Source: JBFXAN01 sp050184225 (GTDB lineage Bacteria > Chloroflexota > Dehalococcoidia > CAUJGQ01). From it: a stretch of 22,156 nucleotides of DNA. The notes beneath the pieces are model-generated. The model did not search any database and had not been told where the DNA came from. It saw only the letters and a program-made list of their open reading frames with translations. The DNA lies in NCBI GenBank assembly GCA_050184225.1, contig JBFXAN010000110.1, positions 1 to 22,156 of the forward strand. The letters are read 5' to 3'. This document shows, one piece after another, positions 8,152 to 14,566 of the stretch (position 1 is its first letter; every line of letters begins with the position of its first letter). A program made the translations under genes and the position numbers.

Positions 8152-8575
8152 CACCAGTACCCTGGTTGCCGAAGGCGTGCGTGCCCGCGGCCGTCGCTTG
8201 TTCGCCCATTCCGATCTCGATCTCGTTGTCGCGGCAGATGCCTGGTCGGAGACGGAGCACGAGTTGCGGAAACGTGTCGCGTTGATCGCCGGGCGCCGGA
8301 ATCTCAAGGCGTCTGATGCAATCCAGATATTCGACGAGATCCTGGCCGCAATCACGGCGTGCGTGGCATCAGTGACCAATGAGGTCTATGTCCACAATCT
8401 GAACGAGGCATCCCGGCGAATTCCTCGGGATCAACGAGACGCACCAACTGTCGCGCTGGCACTGACGCTGGATTGCGGTATTTGGACCGCCGACTACGAT
8501 TTCTTTGGTTGCGGCGTGCCCGTCTGGATCACCGAAATGCTACTGGCTCACCTCGATGCGCATGATGGTCAATAG
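8135..8575 (+). CDS. PIN-domain ribonuclease toxin (VapC-like)
   Basis: A 146-residue PIN-fold nuclease. Its metal-binding carboxylates are visible: Asp6 in the N-terminal DTSTL, an acidic cluster at Glu39/41/43 (WSETEHEL), Asp102 (RDAPTVALAL) and Asp120/122 (WTADYDFF). VapC toxins cut RNA, often initiator tRNA or rRNA; the target here is unknown. The variant ending WTADYDFFGCGVPVW is common among PIN proteins paired with Phd-like antitoxins. Its start lies inside the antitoxin gene in another frame (17-base overlap). The 3' end is followed 56 bases later by gltX. Confidence 0.87.
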   Translation: MRLAVDTSTLVAEGVRARGRRLFAHSDLDLVVAADAWSETEHELRKRVALIAGRRNLKASDAIQIFDEILAAITACVASVTNEVYVHNLNEASRRIPRDQRDAPTVALALTLDCGIWTADYDFFGCGVPVWITEMLLAHLDAHDGQ

Positions 8576-8631
8576 ACGGACGGAGGCAAAACGTCGGACC
8601 GAGTGCGGGAACTGTTTCCGAGGAGGAAGTG

Positions 8632-10107
8632 ATGACTGTCCGTGTCCGTTACGCACCAAGCCCGACTGGGACGCCGCATGTGGGCAACATCCGCACGGCG
8701 TTGTTCACCTGGCTGCTGGCCCGGCACACGGGCGGCTCGATGATCCTGCGGATCGAGGACACGGACCGCACGCGCTTTCAGCCGGGCGCCTACGAGTCGA
8801 TCATGGAGGGTCTGCGCTGGCTCGGGTTGGACTGGGACGAAGGGCCGGATATTGGTGGGGCGTTCGAGCCATATGTGCAGTCAGAGCGGCTGTCGCTGTA
8901 CGAGGATGCGGCGCGGCGGTTGGTGGGGCAGGGTGACGCCTACTACTGCTTTTGCACGCCGGAGCGGCTGGAGGCGTTGCGGGAGGCGCAGCGGCGGGCG
9001 GGCAAGCCGACGGGGTACGACCGGCACTGTCGCAATCTGGACAAAGCGGATGTTCGGGCGAGGCTGGCGGCGGGGGAACCGGCGGTGGTCCGGTTCGCGA
9101 TGCCGACGAGCGGCAAGACGGTGATCCACGATGCGGTGCGAGGTGACTCTACCTTCGACAACGCCAAGCTTGACGACCATGTGCTGCTCAAGTCGGATGG
9201 CTTCCCGACGTACCATTTGGCGGCGACGCTCGACGACGAGCTGATGCAGATCACGCATGTCCTGCGCGGGGAGGAGTGGATCAGCAGCGCGCCGCGACAT
9301 GTCCTCTTTCACAAGGCGATGGGGGTGGAGCCGCCGGTCTACGCGCAGCTTCCGCTGATTCTGGGGCCGGACCGGAAGAAGCTCTCGAAGCGGAATGGGG
9401 ACGCCGCCGTCACCGACTATCGGGAAGGTGGGTATCTGCCGGAGGCGCTGTTCAACTTCCTTGGGACGCTCGGCTGGTCGCTGGACGACAAGACGACACT
9501 GATCTCGCGGGAGGCGTTCATCGAGCACTTCGACCTGGACCGGGTGGGCAGCAGCCCGGCGATGTGGGATATGAAGAAGCTGGACTGGATGAACGGCGAA
9601 TATGTCCGCGAGATCCCCGACCAGGAGTTGATGCGGGACGTGACCGAGGCGCTGGAGGAGCAGTTGCCGCCGGAGGTGCCACGCCCGGTGGACCGCGAGG
9701 TGATCGCGACGGCGCTGCCGGAGCTGAAGACGCGGCTGAAGCGGCTGACCGACGCGATGGCGTTGACTGAGTACCTGTTCCCAGAGGTGACGCTCTCCTA
9801 CGAGAAGGAGGGACTGCTCGGCAAGCGTTTCGCGGAGGACCACGACGGGGCGCGCGCGGTGCTCGATGCGGAGCGGCAGCGATTGGAGACACTGCCGGAG
9901 TGGACGAAGGAGGCGATGGAGGCGGCATCGCGGGAGGTGTCGGAGGGGATGGGGCTCAAGTTCGGCGACTTCATCACGCCGGTTCGCGTCGCGGTCACGG
10001 GTCGAACCGTGCATTTGCCGATCTTCGTCGTGATGGAGATCATCGGCAAGGTGGAGACGCTGCGCCGGTTGGAGCAAGGTGCGCTGATGCTCGACACCGG
10101 CGCATAG
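8632..10107 (+). CDS. gltX: Glutamyl-tRNA synthetase
   Basis: A 491-residue class I synthetase that charges tRNA-Glu (possibly also tRNA-Gln in organisms using the transamidation route). It shows RYAPSPTGTPHVGN (HIGH motif as HVGN, 16-19), RIEDTDRTRF, a CFC...YDRHC zinc-binding region (about 104-131), LRGEEWISSAPRH and KKLSKRNGD (KMSKS motif, about 247-255). The C-terminal third is the helical anticodon-binding region. The size is normal for the family. AGGAGG at 8621-8626 lies five bases before ATG 8632; the upstream GTG 8629 is too close to the ribosome-binding site. No gatCAB genes are adjacent. Confidence 0.96.
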   Translation: MTVRVRYAPSPTGTPHVGNIRTALFTWLLARHTGGSMILRIEDTDRTRFQPGAYESIMEGLRWLGLDWDEGPDIGGAFEPYVQSERLSLYEDAARRLVGQGDAYYCFCTPERLEALREAQRRAGKPTGYDRHCRNLDKADVRARLAAGEPAVVRFAMPTSGKTVIHDAVRGDSTFDNAKLDDHVLLKSDGFPTYHLAATLDDELMQITHVLRGEEWISSAPRHVLFHKAMGVEPPVYAQLPLILGPDRKKLSKRNGDAAVTDYREGGYLPEALFNFLGTLGWSLDDKTTLISREAFIEHFDLDRVGSSPAMWDMKKLDWMNGEYVREIPDQELMRDVTEALEEQLPPEVPRPVDREVIATALPELKTRLKRLTDAMALTEYLFPEVTLSYEKEGLLGKRFAEDHDGARAVLDAERQRLETLPEWTKEAMEAASREVSEGMGLKFGDFITPVRVAVTGRTVHLPIFVVMEIIGKVETLRRLEQGALMLDTGA

Positions 10108-10117
10108 TGCGAGCGAT

Positions 10118-10176
10118 GTGCCAGGCGGCGGCCGGTGGTCCGCATCGAGAACGAGGGGCCGACCGCCGCGTGGCAC
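10118..10176 (+). terminator. Terminator-like hairpin after gltX
   Basis: Arms 10118-10135 (GTGCCAGGCGGCGGCCGG) and 10159-10176 pair at 16 of 18 positions and are followed by TTTG. The stem is strong and GC-rich, but the U tract is very short. It starts 10 bases after the gltX stop. Confidence 0.5.
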
Positions 10177-10499
10177 TTTGACGTGGTTGCGAGTTGGTTG
10201 TTATTGAATTTTCAAGGTGCGCTGAAATCGAATCTCATTTGCTTGGTTGTTTTGCGCCGGCGAATCTGGGAGGGGTCCGCAGAACAGGTTATTTCGCGGG
10301 GTTGAATGCTCGGGCCGGCGAGCGTAGCTTCGGTGTTCTCCTTGATCGCGATAGCGTCGTCCTGAGGGGTACGTTAGGGAGCGCAACCCGGCGCGGTCAA
10401 CGGTCAGATGTCACTCGTGTGGGTTGGCCGAGGAGGAGTGCCTCCAGATCCAGGCGGTTGGTGCGCGCAGCCTGGCAACGGACTGAACGAGGAACACGA
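10177..10499. other. Gene-free stretch of unknown content
   Basis: No convincing protein and no recognisable tRNA, T-box, tmRNA or RNase P motif. The start (about 10190-10255) is distinctly more AT-rich than its surroundings. Open frames here run through the terminator at 10500 and the 40-aa gene beyond, and look like chance. An unrecognised RNA ending at that terminator is possible but unsupported. Confidence 0.4.
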
Positions 10500-10534
10500 G
10501 AAAGCCCCGAGACTGTTCGTGCCTCGGGGCTTTC
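10500..10534. terminator. Intrinsic terminator, likely for the 40-aa minus-strand gene
   Basis: A perfect 12-bp stem (GAAAGCCCCGAG / CTCGGGGCTTTC) with an 11-base loop. Read on the minus strand it ends in TTTCT and lies 22 bases past the stop of the 10557-10679 gene. It could work from either side. Confidence 0.75.
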
Positions 10535-10556
10535 GATTGGCGTTGGAAGTGGCGCG

Positions 10557-10679
10557 TTAGACGGCGACGAGGAGCAGCAAGCCAATCCCCAGGAGCAGGG
10601 CCGATGCGGCCGCGACCGTGGCGAGGGCGCCTGCACCGCGATTGCCGGAAGCGTGCCGGCGCATCATGATACCAAGCAT
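10557..10679 (-). CDS. 40-residue single-pass membrane protein
   Basis: A very small gene: MLGIMMRRHASGNRGAGALA, then one membrane helix (about 19-40, Ala/Leu/Val-rich, GIGLLLL), stop TAA. The short basic N-terminus (two Arg, His, then Arg) suggests the N-terminus stays inside. The gene is supported by a good Shine-Dalgarno (AAGGAGAA, 6-7 bases before ATG 10679-10677 on the minus strand), an extended -10 promoter (TGGTACAAT, 10735-10727) and a terminator (10534-10500) just after it. No family is recognised. It could be a small stress or membrane-complex protein, but nothing in the context assigns a role. Confidence 0.7.
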   Translation of the reverse strand: MLGIMMRRHASGNRGAGALATVAAASALLLGIGLLLLVAV

Positions 10680-10726
10680 CGATTTCTCCTTCACCGCCGA
10701 ATCGTCAGGTTCGACGGCCCGCCGTT

Positions 10727-10735
10727 ATTGTACCA
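10727..10735 (-). promoter_or_regulatory. Extended -10 promoter of the 40-aa gene
   Basis: On the minus strand TGG-TACAAT, an extended -10. No -35 is evident. Predicted leader of about 40 bases, including the AAGGAGAA ribosome-binding site. Confidence 0.55.
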
Positions 10736-10921
10736 AACTGACCGGTTCCTGCGGGAGCGGCTGCTTTAGTACAACGAACTGGCGCGGTATCTGATCGTCG
10801 GCGGGTTGGACTTGTTGCTGCTCGGAGCGGTACTGGGCGCGGCGCTGTTTCGCACGGCGCCCTAAGCGCGCTCGTTGGATGAGCATCACACCGTCCAAAT
10901 GTATGGCGCACCGTCCGGACG

Positions 10922-11251
10922 TTACTCGGCGGCGTCGATCGAATTGCTGGGAGGGGGTTCGTCAGCAAGCAGCCGGTCGATGATTGGGCGATGCTGAGTG
11001 ATCAGTGCAGACAAAGCATCGTATCGGGCGCACTGGGCCGGGGTGAGCTGGCCCTGCTTGGCCCACCGCTGAAGTTCGAGCCACCGGTCCTCGCGGATGG
11101 GCCACTCGAGAACGAGGTTGAGCTGCTCATGGTCTTCCCACGTGTCCCACTCGTCCGCGATCTGCGGCACCATCTCCCATTCTCTGACGAGGTATGTGAG
11201 ATAGTCCTCAGCCCACTCTTGTACGTTGAACTCTGTGTCTACCTTAGCCAT
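10922..11251 (-). CDS. Acidic, Trp-rich small protein, possible antitoxin/immunity partner
   Basis: A 109-residue soluble, strongly acidic protein with seven tryptophans, most next to acidic residues (QEWAEDY, REWEM, DEWDTWEDHEQ, LEWPI, DRWLELQRW). It is largely helical. I recognise no family. It is the last gene of a three-gene minus-strand overlap chain: its ATG (11251-11249) lies 13 bases inside the end of the basic 184-aa gene. A strongly acidic small protein coupled directly behind a strongly basic one is the usual layout of an antitoxin or immunity protein behind a nucleic-acid-targeting toxin; here that is inference only. Conservation of the pair would decide. Confidence 0.75.
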   Translation of the reverse strand: MAKVDTEFNVQEWAEDYLTYLVREWEMVPQIADEWDTWEDHEQLNLVLEWPIREDRWLELQRWAKQGQLTPAQCARYDALSALITQHRPIIDRLLADEPPPSNSIDAAE

Positions 11252-11793
11252 CGTGCGTTTCGCGGAATGCTTATTGTGGATTCGTCGGTGTACTGATATG
11301 CGGTGATGATAGCGCCGCGATCAACAGAATAGATGACGGCGAAGTTGCGACGTGTTCTCCGTCCCCGGCGGACAGCCGGTATGACCGACTCGGTGGGAAC
11401 CAGCGCGGCGGCCATCGTACCGCCACGTCGAATATAGACTACCAGCCGAGCCGTCGGATGTCGCACTGCCCGCCGAAAAGCTCGGACATACTGTTGGGCT
11501 GTGATTCCCGGCGCCCATTGCCGTTCGACTACCACACGCTTGATCAGGTGGCAGATAAGAGACGGCACCGGAACTGCCAGGCTATATCGTCCGTATGTGA
11601 GATGTCGTTCCGGCAACGGCGCTCGAATCTCACGCGGTTCGAACGGAGCGGTCGTAATCCGTGCGATGATTTGATCAATCTCGGTACTGTCCGGCTGCCG
11701 GCCTGTTGCGATCAACTCCGCGATCAGCTGGCGGGATTCCTCGGCTCTCTGCTGCCTACCTTTGGGCCACCGCTGCCCGGAGTTGTCGCTCAT
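11239..11793 (-). CDS. Basic protein of unknown function, toxin-like C-terminus
   Basis: A 184-residue Arg-rich protein. It has a charged helical N-terminus (KGRQQRAEESRQLIAELIAT), a central Pro/Arg part (about 45-85), then a predicted alpha/beta C-terminal half: YVRAFRRAVRHP, ARLVVYIRRGGTMAAALVP, RRNFAVIYSVDRGAIITAYQ. The last segment, a beta strand reading 'AVIYSxDRGxIITAYQ', recalls the closing strands of RelE-like and CdiA-type RNase folds, but this is resemblance by eye, not a family call. The minus-strand frame is open up to 12636 only because it shadows the RraA gene; ATG 11793-11791, overlapping the RraA stop as ATGA, is the real start. Its end overlaps the acidic 109-aa gene by 13 bases. 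Confidence 0.75.
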   Translation of the reverse strand: MSDNSGQRWPKGRQQRAEESRQLIAELIATGRQPDSTEIDQIIARITTAPFEPREIRAPLPERHLTYGRYSLAVPVPSLICHLIKRVVVERQWAPGITAQQYVRAFRRAVRHPTARLVVYIRRGGTMAAALVPTESVIPAVRRGRRTRRNFAVIYSVDRGAIITAYQYTDESTISIPRNARWLR

Positions 11794-12512
11794 ACGCGGC
11801 GTTGGGCTTCGTATTCGGCGCGGGTGGCGTCGTTGGGTGGGTAGACGCCGCGGATGGAGGCGCCGGCGTCGATCTTGCGATGGACGAACTGTTCGAGGCG
11901 TTCTTGTTCGGCGGCGTCGGCGGCGACTTCGGATGCGATGGCGCGAGGCAGGACGAGGACGCCGTCGTCGTCGCCGACGATGATATCGCCGGGGAGGACG
12001 AGGACGCCGCCGCACTGGATCGGGAGTTGTTCGTCGGCGGCGACGTGGATCGCGGTGTGCTGGAGGGGGTGGGCGCCGGCAGCAAAGACGGGCATGCCGA
12101 CCGAAGCGACGGCGGCGGCATCGCGAACAGCGCCGTCGGTGACGAGGGCGACGGCGCCACGCCGGGCGATGCGGAGGGTGAGGATGTCGCCAAGGATGCC
12201 GGCGCGGAGGTCGCCGCGGGCGTCGACGACGAGCACCTGACCGGGGCCGATGGTCTCGACGGCGTGGCGCTGCGGGTAATCGGGGTTGGCGAGGAAGGTC
12301 GGCTCGCCCACGTCTTCGCGTGTGGGGAGCATGCGGAGGGTGTATGCCTCGCCCGCGAAGTGCATTCCCGTTTGCAGAGGGCGCGGTCCGGTCATGCAGA
12401 CGGAGCGGAGGCCACGACGGGCGAGGGCAGTGCTGAGGGTGGCAGTGCTGGCGATCCGTAGATCCTGCCAGAGTTGTTCGGGGAGCGGTTGGGAGTCGTT
12501 TGGCTTCAACAT
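11790..12512 (-). CDS. RraA-like / 4-hydroxy-4-methyl-2-oxoglutarate aldolase family protein
   Basis: A 240-residue protein of the RraA/HMG-aldolase/demethylmenaquinone-methyltransferase-like family. Diagnostic stretch: GILGDILTLRIARRGAVALV followed by TDGAVRD (Arg130-Asp131, the substrate/metal-binding RD pair), then a GDIIVGDDDGVLVLP block near residue 190. Members with this core usually act as Mg-dependent oxaloacetate/HMG aldolases; true RNase E inhibition is confined to a subset. The specificity here is unknown. The frame is open to 12596, but ATG 12512-12510, with AGAGGTG nine bases upstream, starts the conserved protein. It is first in the overlap chain with the basic 184-aa gene (ATGA). 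The leader holds a 7-bp hairpin (12541-12563). Confidence 0.88.
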   Translation of the reverse strand: MLKPNDSQPLPEQLWQDLRIASTATLSTALARRGLRSVCMTGPRPLQTGMHFAGEAYTLRMLPTREDVGEPTFLANPDYPQRHAVETIGPGQVLVVDARGDLRAGILGDILTLRIARRGAVALVTDGAVRDAAAVASVGMPVFAAGAHPLQHTAIHVAADEQLPIQCGGVLVLPGDIIVGDDDGVLVLPRAIASEVAADAAEQERLEQFVHRKIDAGASIRGVYPPNDATRAEYEAQRRV

Positions 12513-12540
12513 TCGGGTGGCACCTCTTCGTGCAGCGTGG

Positions 12541-12563
12541 GAACCGCACGGGCGGCGCGGTTC
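12541..12563 (-). promoter_or_regulatory. Short inverted repeat in the RraA leader
   Basis: GAACCGC (12541-12547) and GCGGTTC (12557-12563) pair perfectly around a 9-base spacer. They lie 30-50 bases before the RraA start and downstream of a TACGAT -10-like sequence (12578-12573, minus strand). This is either an operator or a leader hairpin. Confidence 0.4.
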
Positions 12564-12630
12564 GCTCGGCCCATCGTACAAGCGCGGCGGGCACAACGAG
12601 GCGGACTTCGATGATGCTTTCCAGGCTCCG

Positions 12631-12639
12631 TGTCATACT
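12631..12639 (+). promoter_or_regulatory. Extended -10 promoter of the 96-aa membrane protein
   Basis: TGT-CATACT forms an extended -10 without a visible -35. It predicts a leader of about 30 bases to ATG 12676. Confidence 0.5.
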
Positions 12640-12675
12640 TGTGACGACGACGTGTCCATTTCGAGGGAAAGATCG

Positions 12676-12966
12676 ATGATTCGTGCGGCGATATGGATGC
12701 TCATACTCTCAATCCTGCTCTTCTGGCTGCCGGTGGTGGGTCCGCTGATCGCGGGGATCGTCGGCGGTCGGATGGCGGGTGGACCCGGACGGGCGGTAAC
12801 GGCGGCACTGCTGCCGGCGCTGATTGTGGCCGTGCTCGCCTTTATCGTCGCTGCGATATTCTCGCTGCCGCTGGTCGGCGCCGTCGCCGGGTTCGGGCTG
12901 ATTGTGGTGGCAATTGTGAACAGCATCCCGCTGCTGGTGGGTGCGATTATCGGGGGCATCCTGTAG
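12676..12966 (+). CDS. 96-residue multi-pass membrane protein
   Basis: Nearly all hydrophobic: three to four membrane helices (about 5-30, 38-62, 66-95) with glycine-rich turns (LIAGIVGGRMAGGPGRAV, VGAIIGGIL) and a single basic loop at GGPGRAV. It resembles small DUF5518-like or holin-like proteins in style only; I do not assign a family. The start at ATG 12676 is preceded by GAGGGAAA. The frame is open further upstream, but that part is hydrophilic and overlaps the promoter. It is expressed divergently from the RraA operon and followed by a hairpin repeat. Confidence 0.75.
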   Translation: MIRAAIWMLILSILLFWLPVVGPLIAGIVGGRMAGGPGRAVTAALLPALIVAVLAFIVAAIFSLPLVGAVAGFGLIVVAIVNSIPLLVGAIIGGIL

Positions 12967-13000
12967 GTCGATTCGAGAATCAAGGACACCGGCCGTCGCT

Positions 13001-13073
13001 GTCACCCTGAACGCAGTGAAGGATCTCGGCGGTGAGTCTGCGTCCGAGATCCTTCGCTGGCGCTCAGGATGAC
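13001..13073. repeat. Inverted repeat, family B (CCCTGAACGCAGTGAAGGAT arms)
   Basis: Arms 13001-13029 and 13044-13073 are complementary with a few mismatches around a 14-base loop. It lies between the convergent 96-aa membrane gene and the quinone oxidoreductase gene, so it may form a bidirectional transcript end. Arms of the same family recur inside the repeats at 14177-14216 and 21861-21944. Confidence 0.82.
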
Positions 13074-13097
13074 ACGGTTGCTACTTCGAACTCAGCT

Positions 13098-14084
13098 TTA
13101 AGCGACGCGGATGACGATCTTGCCGAAGTTCGCGTTGGCGGCCATGTACTCGTGGGCGGCGGCAATCTCGTCGAAGGAAAAGATGCGATCGACGACCGGC
13201 CGCAACGCGCCGTTCTGGAAGAGTGGCATCGCGTGGCGCTGGAACGACTGGGTCAGGCCGATCTTCTGCTCCAGGGGCCGGGCGCGGAGGACGGTGCCGA
13301 AGAGGCGGAGCCGCTTTTGCATGAGGATGCCGAGGTTGATCGGGGCGGTGGGGCCGCCCATCGTGCCGATGAAGACGATGCGGCCGAGTGGGGCGGCGCT
13401 GGCGAGGTTCTGCTCGAGGTAGGGTCCGCCGACGAAATCGAGGATGATGTCGGCGCCGCGCCCGTTCGTCGCTTCGATGACGGCCTCGCGGAAGTCGGTG
13501 GTGTGGTAGTTGATCGCCACATCAGCGCCGAGCGCGCGGGCGCGGGCGACCTTCTCCGCGCTGCCGGTCGTGGTGAGGGCGCGGGCGCCGGCGGCGCGGA
13601 CGAGCTGGATCGCGGCGGTGCCGACGCCGCTGCCGCCGGAGTGGACGAGCACGGTGTCGCCGATCATCAGTTCCGCCTGGGGATAGAGAGCGTCGTAGGC
13701 AGTGAGGAAGACTTCGGGAATCGAGGCCGCCTCTTCAAGACTCATACCCTCGGGGACCGGGATCGCCATGCGCTCGTGCGTCGCGACGAGGGAGGCGTAG
13801 CCGCCGCCGGCGAGGAGGCCCATGACGCGATCGCCGGGCTTGTGCAGCGTCACCTTGGGGCCAACGCGTTCGACGATGCCGGCAAACTCCAGGCCGGGGA
13901 TCTCGTGGGTGGCACGCGGGCCGGGTTGGGGATAGCGGCCGGTACGCTGGAGCAAGTCGGCCCGGTTGAGCGCGGTCGCGTGGACACGGACGAGCACCTC
14001 TTCCGGCCCCACGTCGGGGTCGGGCGCCTCGCCGATGCGAAGGACTTCCGGACCACCGTACTCGGTTAGGACGACCGCGCGCAT
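13098..14084 (-). CDS. Zinc-free medium-chain dehydrogenase, NAD(P)H:quinone oxidoreductase type
   Basis: A 328-residue protein of the QOR/PIG3 branch of the MDR superfamily. It has the GroES-like N-terminal part (EVLVRVHATALNRADLLQRT), PGLEFAGIVERVG, AGGGYASLV, then the nucleotide-binding VHSGGSGVGTAAIQL (GGSGVG, 150-155) and ILDFVGGPYLEQNL. No catalytic or structural zinc cysteines are present. The close match of the start (MRAVVLTEYGGPEVL) and of FGTVLRARPLEQK supports PIG3-type. It probably reduces quinones or alpha,beta-unsaturated carbonyls with NADPH. ATG 14084 is chosen; GTG 14090 gives two more residues but overlaps the GTAGGTG ribosome-binding site. A family A repeat ends about ten bases upstream. 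Confidence 0.93.
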   Translation of the reverse strand: MRAVVLTEYGGPEVLRIGEAPDPDVGPEEVLVRVHATALNRADLLQRTGRYPQPGPRATHEIPGLEFAGIVERVGPKVTLHKPGDRVMGLLAGGGYASLVATHERMAIPVPEGMSLEEAASIPEVFLTAYDALYPQAELMIGDTVLVHSGGSGVGTAAIQLVRAAGARALTTTGSAEKVARARALGADVAINYHTTDFREAVIEATNGRGADIILDFVGGPYLEQNLASAAPLGRIVFIGTMGGPTAPINLGILMQKRLRLFGTVLRARPLEQKIGLTQSFQRHAMPLFQNGALRPVVDRIFSFDEIAAAHEYMAANANFGKIVIRVA

Positions 14085-14098
14085 ACTCACCTACTTTT

Positions 14099-14252
14099 CA
14101 CCGCAAAGACGCAAAGAAACGCAAGGGCGCAGAGATTCTGTTGACCTGTCGAATATGTAGCGTCGATTCATCTCGTGTCGCGAAGAGTGAGATTCTTCGC
14201 TTCGCTCAGAATGACAATTTACCCTTGGCGTTCCTCTGCGTCTCTGTGGTTC
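14099..14252. repeat. Family A inverted repeat with a truncated family B element inside
   Basis: The outer arms (about 14101-14134 and 14222-14251) are the CGCAAAGACGC / GCGTCTCTGTGG type seen at 4531-4631. Between them, 14177-14216 contains the end of a family B element (CTTCGCTTCGCTCAGAATGA) plus a short GCGAAG/CTTCGC hairpin (14180-14200). The left arm ends next to the QOR gene start. Compare 21816-21986, which has the same layout with a complete inner copy. Confidence 0.75.
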
Positions 14253-14380
14253 GTCTCAGAAAAATGCGAGGCCCCGAGCAACCTCGCGTACCGGGTCCGG
14301 GCTTCATCCGCCGTCACTGGGTACTTCCGCGCCTGCGAAGCAAGCTCCGCCGCGTCGGGTGCTCCAGGGACTTTGTCCAC
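14219..14380 (-). CDS. Possible 53-residue ORF with a strong promoter, 3' end in a repeat
   Basis: A minus-strand frame from GTG 14380 to TAA 14219: VDKVPGAPDAAELASQARKY, PVTADEARTRYARLLGASHF and then SETNHRDAEERQG. The first 40 residues look protein-like (helical, alternating Ala/Arg/Glu). The final 11 or so are translated from the arm of the family A repeat, so the original 3' end may have been replaced when the element inserted. A TTGACA-N18-TATCCT promoter lies 38-67 bases upstream. No Shine-Dalgarno is visible, and an overlapping 25-codon frame from an ATG nearby is an alternative. It could be a gene remnant. Confidence 0.35.
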   Translation of the reverse strand: MDKVPGAPDAAELASQARKYPVTADEARTRYARLLGASHFSETNHRDAEERQG

Positions 14381-14417
14381 CCGGCCGACATCGCGTCAGC
14401 CGCTCGGGGCAAGAGTG

Positions 14418-14447
14418 AGGATAGGCGGCGGGGTGGAGGGCTGTCAA
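14418..14447 (-). promoter_or_regulatory. Strong sigma-70-type promoter on the minus strand
   Basis: On the minus strand a consensus TTGACA (14447-14442), an 18-base spacer and TATCCT (14423-14418). It is the only consensus -35 noted in this window. It points to the small ORF 14380-14219 and then the repeat and QOR gene. Confidence 0.6.
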
Positions 14448-14566
14448 CGAAGATTGGATAGAAGGTAGGCCGGTTCGAGCCGGCGATTGTCGGGTTTCCA
14501 TCTATGAGACAGAACGGAGCGATCGACGCACCGGTCGGCAATGTGCGTCGGAAGCGCGCGGATGGA

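Noticed and set aside
8881..10176. 431-codon open frame on the minus strand opposite gltX
   Set aside because: Antisense shadow of a GC-rich gene; Arg/Leu/His-rich and without any domain. gltX on the plus strand has full motifs.
10194..10769. 191-codon plus-strand frame in the gene-free stretch
   Set aside because: It runs through a terminator stem, the 40-aa gene and its promoter on the other strand, and shows no domain-like pattern.
10770..10865. Hydrophobic 31-codon frame (YNELARYLIVGG..., ending LFRTAP) right after the TAG of the preceding frame
   Set aside because: It has no ATG/GTG start and no ribosome-binding site. It could be a fragment of an old membrane gene, but the evidence is too thin.
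11794..12636. N-terminal extension of the basic 184-aa protein to 465 residues
   Set aside because: The extra part is the Arg/Pro-rich shadow of the RraA gene; ATG 11793 overlapping the RraA stop is the natural start.
13032..14069. 345-codon plus-strand frame opposite the quinone oxidoreductase
   Set aside because: Asp/Gly/Glu-rich shadow; the minus-strand protein has the MDR motifs.
14460..14500. GGTTCGAGCC, similar to a tRNA T-arm
   Set aside because: The loop is six rather than seven bases, and no acceptor, D or anticodon arms are present.
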